From: Siccirubricoccus sp. G192
GTDB taxonomy: Bacteria > Pseudomonadota > Alphaproteobacteria > Acetobacterales > Acetobacteraceae
Length of the DNA: 64,000 nt
NCBI RefSeq assembly: GCF_019084075.1
Contig: NZ_JAHREN010000002.1
Span: 1-64,000 of the forward strand
Direction: 5' to 3'
Position 1 is the first letter of the stretch. Each line of letters opens with the position of its first letter. A program made the translations under genes and the position numbers. The notes beneath the pieces were generated by a model that was given only the letters and a program-made list of their open reading frames with translations, ran no database searches and was not told the DNA's origin. Below, piece after piece: positions 61,280 through 64,000 of the stretch.

Positions 61280-61314
61280 AGCCGTCTTCTGAAAGCGACA
61301 GCGTGCGGAACCCC
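61280..61314 (-). repeat. Candidate Tn3-family terminal repeat
   Basis: Read on the minus strand this begins GGGGTTCCGCACGCTGTCGC and ends TTTCAGAAGACGG, resembling Tn3-family ends (GGGG start, AGAAGACGG inside). Its orientation places the element to the left rather than towards tnpR/tnpA, so it may be the mark of an older insertion. A related GTGCGGAAACCCC lies at 61427. Uncertain. Confidence 0.3.
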
Positions 61315-61459
61315 GTGTTGCGGGTGTCAGGAAACGGGTGTTTGCCGGCGGGATCGCTGACCGGGGCGCCGGACGCCTGCCGACGGCCGAAATCCTGCGC
61401 GACAAACGCTGTCGGAATGACCTACCGTGCGGAAACCCCAGGAAGCGGGTTTTCCGCGC

Positions 61460-61922
61460 ATGCTGGTTGGCTACATGCGGGTCTCCTCCGATGGCGACCG
61501 CCAGGTCCTCGATCTCCAGCGCGACGCGCTGCTGGCCGCCGGCGTCGACGCGCGGCACCTGTTCGAGGACCGCGCCAGCGGCAGCCGCGACGACCGTGCT
61601 GGCCTCGCCGCGGCGCTCGCCTTCCTGCGGCCCGGCGACTGCCTCGTCGTCTGGAAGCTCGATCGCCTCGGCCGGTCGCTGCCACACCTGCTGACCGTGG
61701 TGAACGACCTCAAGGCGCGCGGCGTCGCGTTCCGGTCGCTGACCGAGGTGATGGACACGACTACGCTGCAGGGGGGAGTTGCTGTTCCACGTCTTCGGCG
61801 CGCTCGCGCAGTTCGAGCGCTCCCTGACCCAGGAGCGGATCATGGCAGGCCTCGCCGCCGTTTGCCGGACCTTCGGCGTCAAGCGCAGCACCCTGACCGA
61901 CACGCTGGCGCGCATTGGCTAG
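61460..61922 (+). pseudogene. tnpR: Tn3-family serine resolvase, frameshifted and shortened
   Basis: Catalytic domain: LVGYMRVSSDGDRQVLDLQR (Ser nucleophile), HLFEDRASGSRDDRAGLAAA, LVVWKLDRLGRSLPHLLTVV and FRSLTEVMDTTTLQG. At the six-G run 61771-61776 the frame is lost; with five Gs it continues ELLFHVFGALAQFERSLTQE, RIMAGLAA and ends FGVKRSTLTDTLARIG. The DNA-binding tail is short: about 154 residues in total against ~185 usual, so part of the hinge and helix-turn-helix is missing besides the G slip. It resolves cointegrates at res, expected within 61200-61450. Confidence 0.82.
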
Positions 61923-61953
61923 TCCGCCGGCGCCGCGGGAGAGGGAGGACGGG

Positions 61954-64000
61954 GTGGCGCGCCGACAGCAACTGACCGAGGCCCAGATCGCGGCGCTCTA
62001 CGACCCGCCGGCCGAACCGCGTGACCTCGCGCGCCACTGCACGCTGTCGCCGGAGGACCTTGCGTCAGTTGCGCGCCGGCGGGGCGACCACAGCCGGCTC
62101 GGCCACGCGCTGATGCTCCTCTACCTGCGCCACCCCGGTCGCCCGCTACGCGCCGGGGAGGTGCCGCCGGCCGCGCTCGTGGAGTTCGTCGCCGCGCAGG
62201 TCGGCGCGGCGTCCGAGGCGCTCGGCGGATACCTCGCCTCGGAGCAGAACCGGCGCCGCCACGCCGCCGAGCTGCAGGAGCGGCTCCGGCTGCGCCCCTT
62301 CGGCCCGCGCGCCGCGACGGACCTCGAGGGCTGGCTGCTGCCGCACGCGATAGAGGACGACCGGCTGGCCCACCTGGCCGGGCTGGCGCTGGAGGAATGC
62401 CGCCGGCGGCGGGTCGTGATCCCGCCGCCGCGCACGCTGGAGCGGCTCTGCCTGGAGGTCCGGCACCGGGCACGGCGCGAGGTCCACCGCCGCCTGACCG
62501 ACAGCCTGTCGGCCGAGCAGCGACGCCGGCTGGACGCACTCACGGCGCGCCGGGGGGACACGAGCCAGAGCTGGCTCGCGTGGCTGCGGGGAATGCCGGA
62601 GGCCACCAAGCCGTCCGCCATGCTTAACCTGATCGAGCGCCTCCGGCACGTCCGCGCCGTCGGCCTCGACGCGGGGTACGGGCATCGCGTGCACCAGGCG
62701 CGCCTCGCCCGGCTCGCCCGCGAGGCCGGGCGCACCACGGTCCAGCACATCGCGGGCTACGAGAGGGGGGCGGCGGCATGCCACCCTCGTCGCGGCCACG
62801 CTCGACATCTCGGCGGACCTGACCGACGCGGCGCTCGACCTGTTCGACCGCCTGGTCGGGGCGATGTTCCGCAAGGCCGAGGGCCGTCACGCTCGCGACT
62901 TCCAGGCGGACGGCCGCGCCATCAACGACAAGGTGCGCCTCTACGCCCGCGTCGGCGGCGCCCTGCTGGCGGCGCGCGCTGAGGGCCGGGATGCCTTCGC
63001 GGCGCTGGAGGGGGTGATCCCCTGGGATCGGTTCCGCACGAGCGTCGAGGAGGCCGAGGCGCTGGCGCGGCCGGAGGAGTTCGACGCCTACCGGGAGCTG
63101 GGCGAGCACCACGCCGGCGTCCGGCGATGGGCGCCGGCCTTCCTCGACGCCTTCGAATTCGACGGCGTGCCGGCCGTCGCGCCGCTGCTGCGCGCGGTCG
63201 GCATCCTGCGCGAGGCCAATCACGCGGCAACACCTCGCCTGCCCCGCTCCGTCCCGACCTCCTTTGTGCGGGAGCGCTGGGCGCGCCACGTCCTGCCGGG
63301 CGGCGCTGCTGCCGACCCGGACCGGCGCTACTACGAGATCTGCGTTCTGGCGGAGCTGCGTGACCGGCTGCGCGCGGGCGACGTCTGGGTGGCGGGCAGC
63401 CGGCGCTACCGTTCCTTCGAGGAGCGCCTCGTCTCGCGCGAGGCGCTGCAGGCCATGGAGGCGGACGGCACCCTGCCGGTCGCGGTCGATCCCGACTTCG
63501 ACCGCTTCATCGCCGCGCGCCGGGACCTCCTCGCCGTGCGGCTCGCCGCCGTCGACACGAAGGCCCGTGGCGGTCTGCTGCCGGAGGTCACGCTCGAGCG
63601 CGGTGTGCTCAAAATCGCGCCGGTCGAGCGGTCGACCCCGCCCGAGGCAGAGGCACTGGCCGCGCGGCTCTACGCGATGCTGCCGCGCATGCGGGTTACC
63701 GACCTGCTGGCCGAGGTCGCCCGCTGGACGCTCTTCCCGGACCTCTTCACCCACCTCCGCAGCGGCGAGGCCGCGCCCGACCCGCGCGTGCTCATGGCGG
63801 TCCTGCTGGCCGACGGGCTGAACCTCGGGCTGACGCGCATGGCGGAGGCCTGCGACGTCGCCAGCCTCGGCCGGCTCGCCTGGACCGCCGACTGGCACGT
63901 CCGCGACGAGACCTACGCCCTGGCGCTCCGCCGCCTCGTCGACCGGCAGGGGCGCGAGCCGCTCGCCGCCCACTTCGGCGCCGGCACGGCCTCGTCGTCG
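61954..64000 (+). pseudogene. tnpA: Tn3-family transposase, frameshifted, runs off the window
   Basis: GTG 61954 follows GGGAGG. N-terminal DUF4158-type DNA-binding part: LTEAQIAALYDPPAEPRDLA, RHCTLSPEDLASVARRRGDH, LGHALMLLYLRHPGRPLRAG; then RLRPFGPRAATDLEGWLLP. The frame shifts at the six-G run 62765-62770; with one G fewer it continues RRHATLVAATLDISADLTDA, LFDRLVGAMFRKAEGRHARD, and VTDLLAEVARWTLFPDLFTH, LADGLNLGLTRMAEACDV to the window edge. The catalytic DDE part (about 350 residues) lies beyond it. Belongs with the tnpR just upstream, in the same direction. Confidence 0.88.

Noticed and set aside
1..64000. tRNA, rRNA or riboswitch genes
   Set aside because: I looked through the intergenic stretches and saw no cloverleaf, rRNA or known riboswitch core; a covariance-model scan would be needed to be certain.

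Overview
The window is high-GC DNA of an alphaproteobacterium, most likely an Acetobacteraceae (Roseomonas/Belnapia-like). That placement is an inference from very high GC, a Bug-type tricarboxylate-binding protein, HWE/HisKA_2 kinases, an sdhC-sdhD-sdhB order of alphaproteobacterial type, and the transposon families present. It looks like accessory, probably plasmid-borne DNA. It carries a complete replication and partition module: ParA plus a DUF3102 partner at 32.6-34.0 kb, and RepA at 35.0-35.9 kb flanked on both sides by 15-bp iterons and an AT-rich stretch. It also holds two toxin-antitoxin pairs and at least ten insertion sequences or remnants from eight families.

Layout. 0-7.8 kb: two copies of a ~400-bp repeat bracket decayed IS6 and IS701-like elements, a hemerythrin-DUF2382 fusion gene, a patatin lipase with a 39-aa membrane peptide, and a truncated sensor kinase. 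7.8-10.9 kb: a tightly overlapping RHH protein / histidine kinase / two-domain KaiC ATPase / response regulator module. 11-20 kb: three small broken genes, a second histidine kinase, an IS1182, a Bug binding protein, DUF488, a RecD2 remnant, an RTX calcium-binding protein, an esterase and a conserved hypothetical. 20-23.2 kb: an ScpA homologue, a hypothetical, a tyrosine recombinase and a VapC/Phd pair in one compact operon. 23.4-30.1 kb: a Tn5053/Tn402-like tniA-tniB-tniQ transposition operon whose tniB is split by an IS21 element with a 7-bp target duplication. 30.5-37 kb: Xre/RES toxin-antitoxin and the plasmid backbone. 37-40.8 kb: nested IS6/IS110 remnants, an IS256 scrap and an intact IS630. 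40.9-52.3 kb: a chemosensory operon. 52.3-56 kb: a second IS21 and an LRV-repeat gene. 56.2-58 kb: sdhC, sdhD, sdhB without sdhA. 58-61.2 kb: stress/redox genes (DUF1971, CBS, DUF2945, membrane cytochrome b with molybdopterin domain). 61.4-64 kb: a Tn3-family resolvase and transposase running off the edge.

The most striking unit is the chemosensory operon: a soluble receptor with two receptor signalling tips, a CheW with three CheW domains, CheB, CheR, CheA, a small STAS-like protein, CheY, a CheC phosphatase, and directly downstream a LOV-PAS-HisKA-REC hybrid kinase. I infer a cytoplasmic, possibly blue-light-linked signalling array. It is bracketed by IS elements.

Caution for all users: more than a dozen otherwise well-conserved genes (cheA, cheB, kaiC-like, tniQ, both istB, istA, tnpR, tnpA and others) are broken by single-base length errors, most of them in runs of G/C. 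I list them as frameshifted, but the pattern suggests sequencing error rather than decay in many cases.
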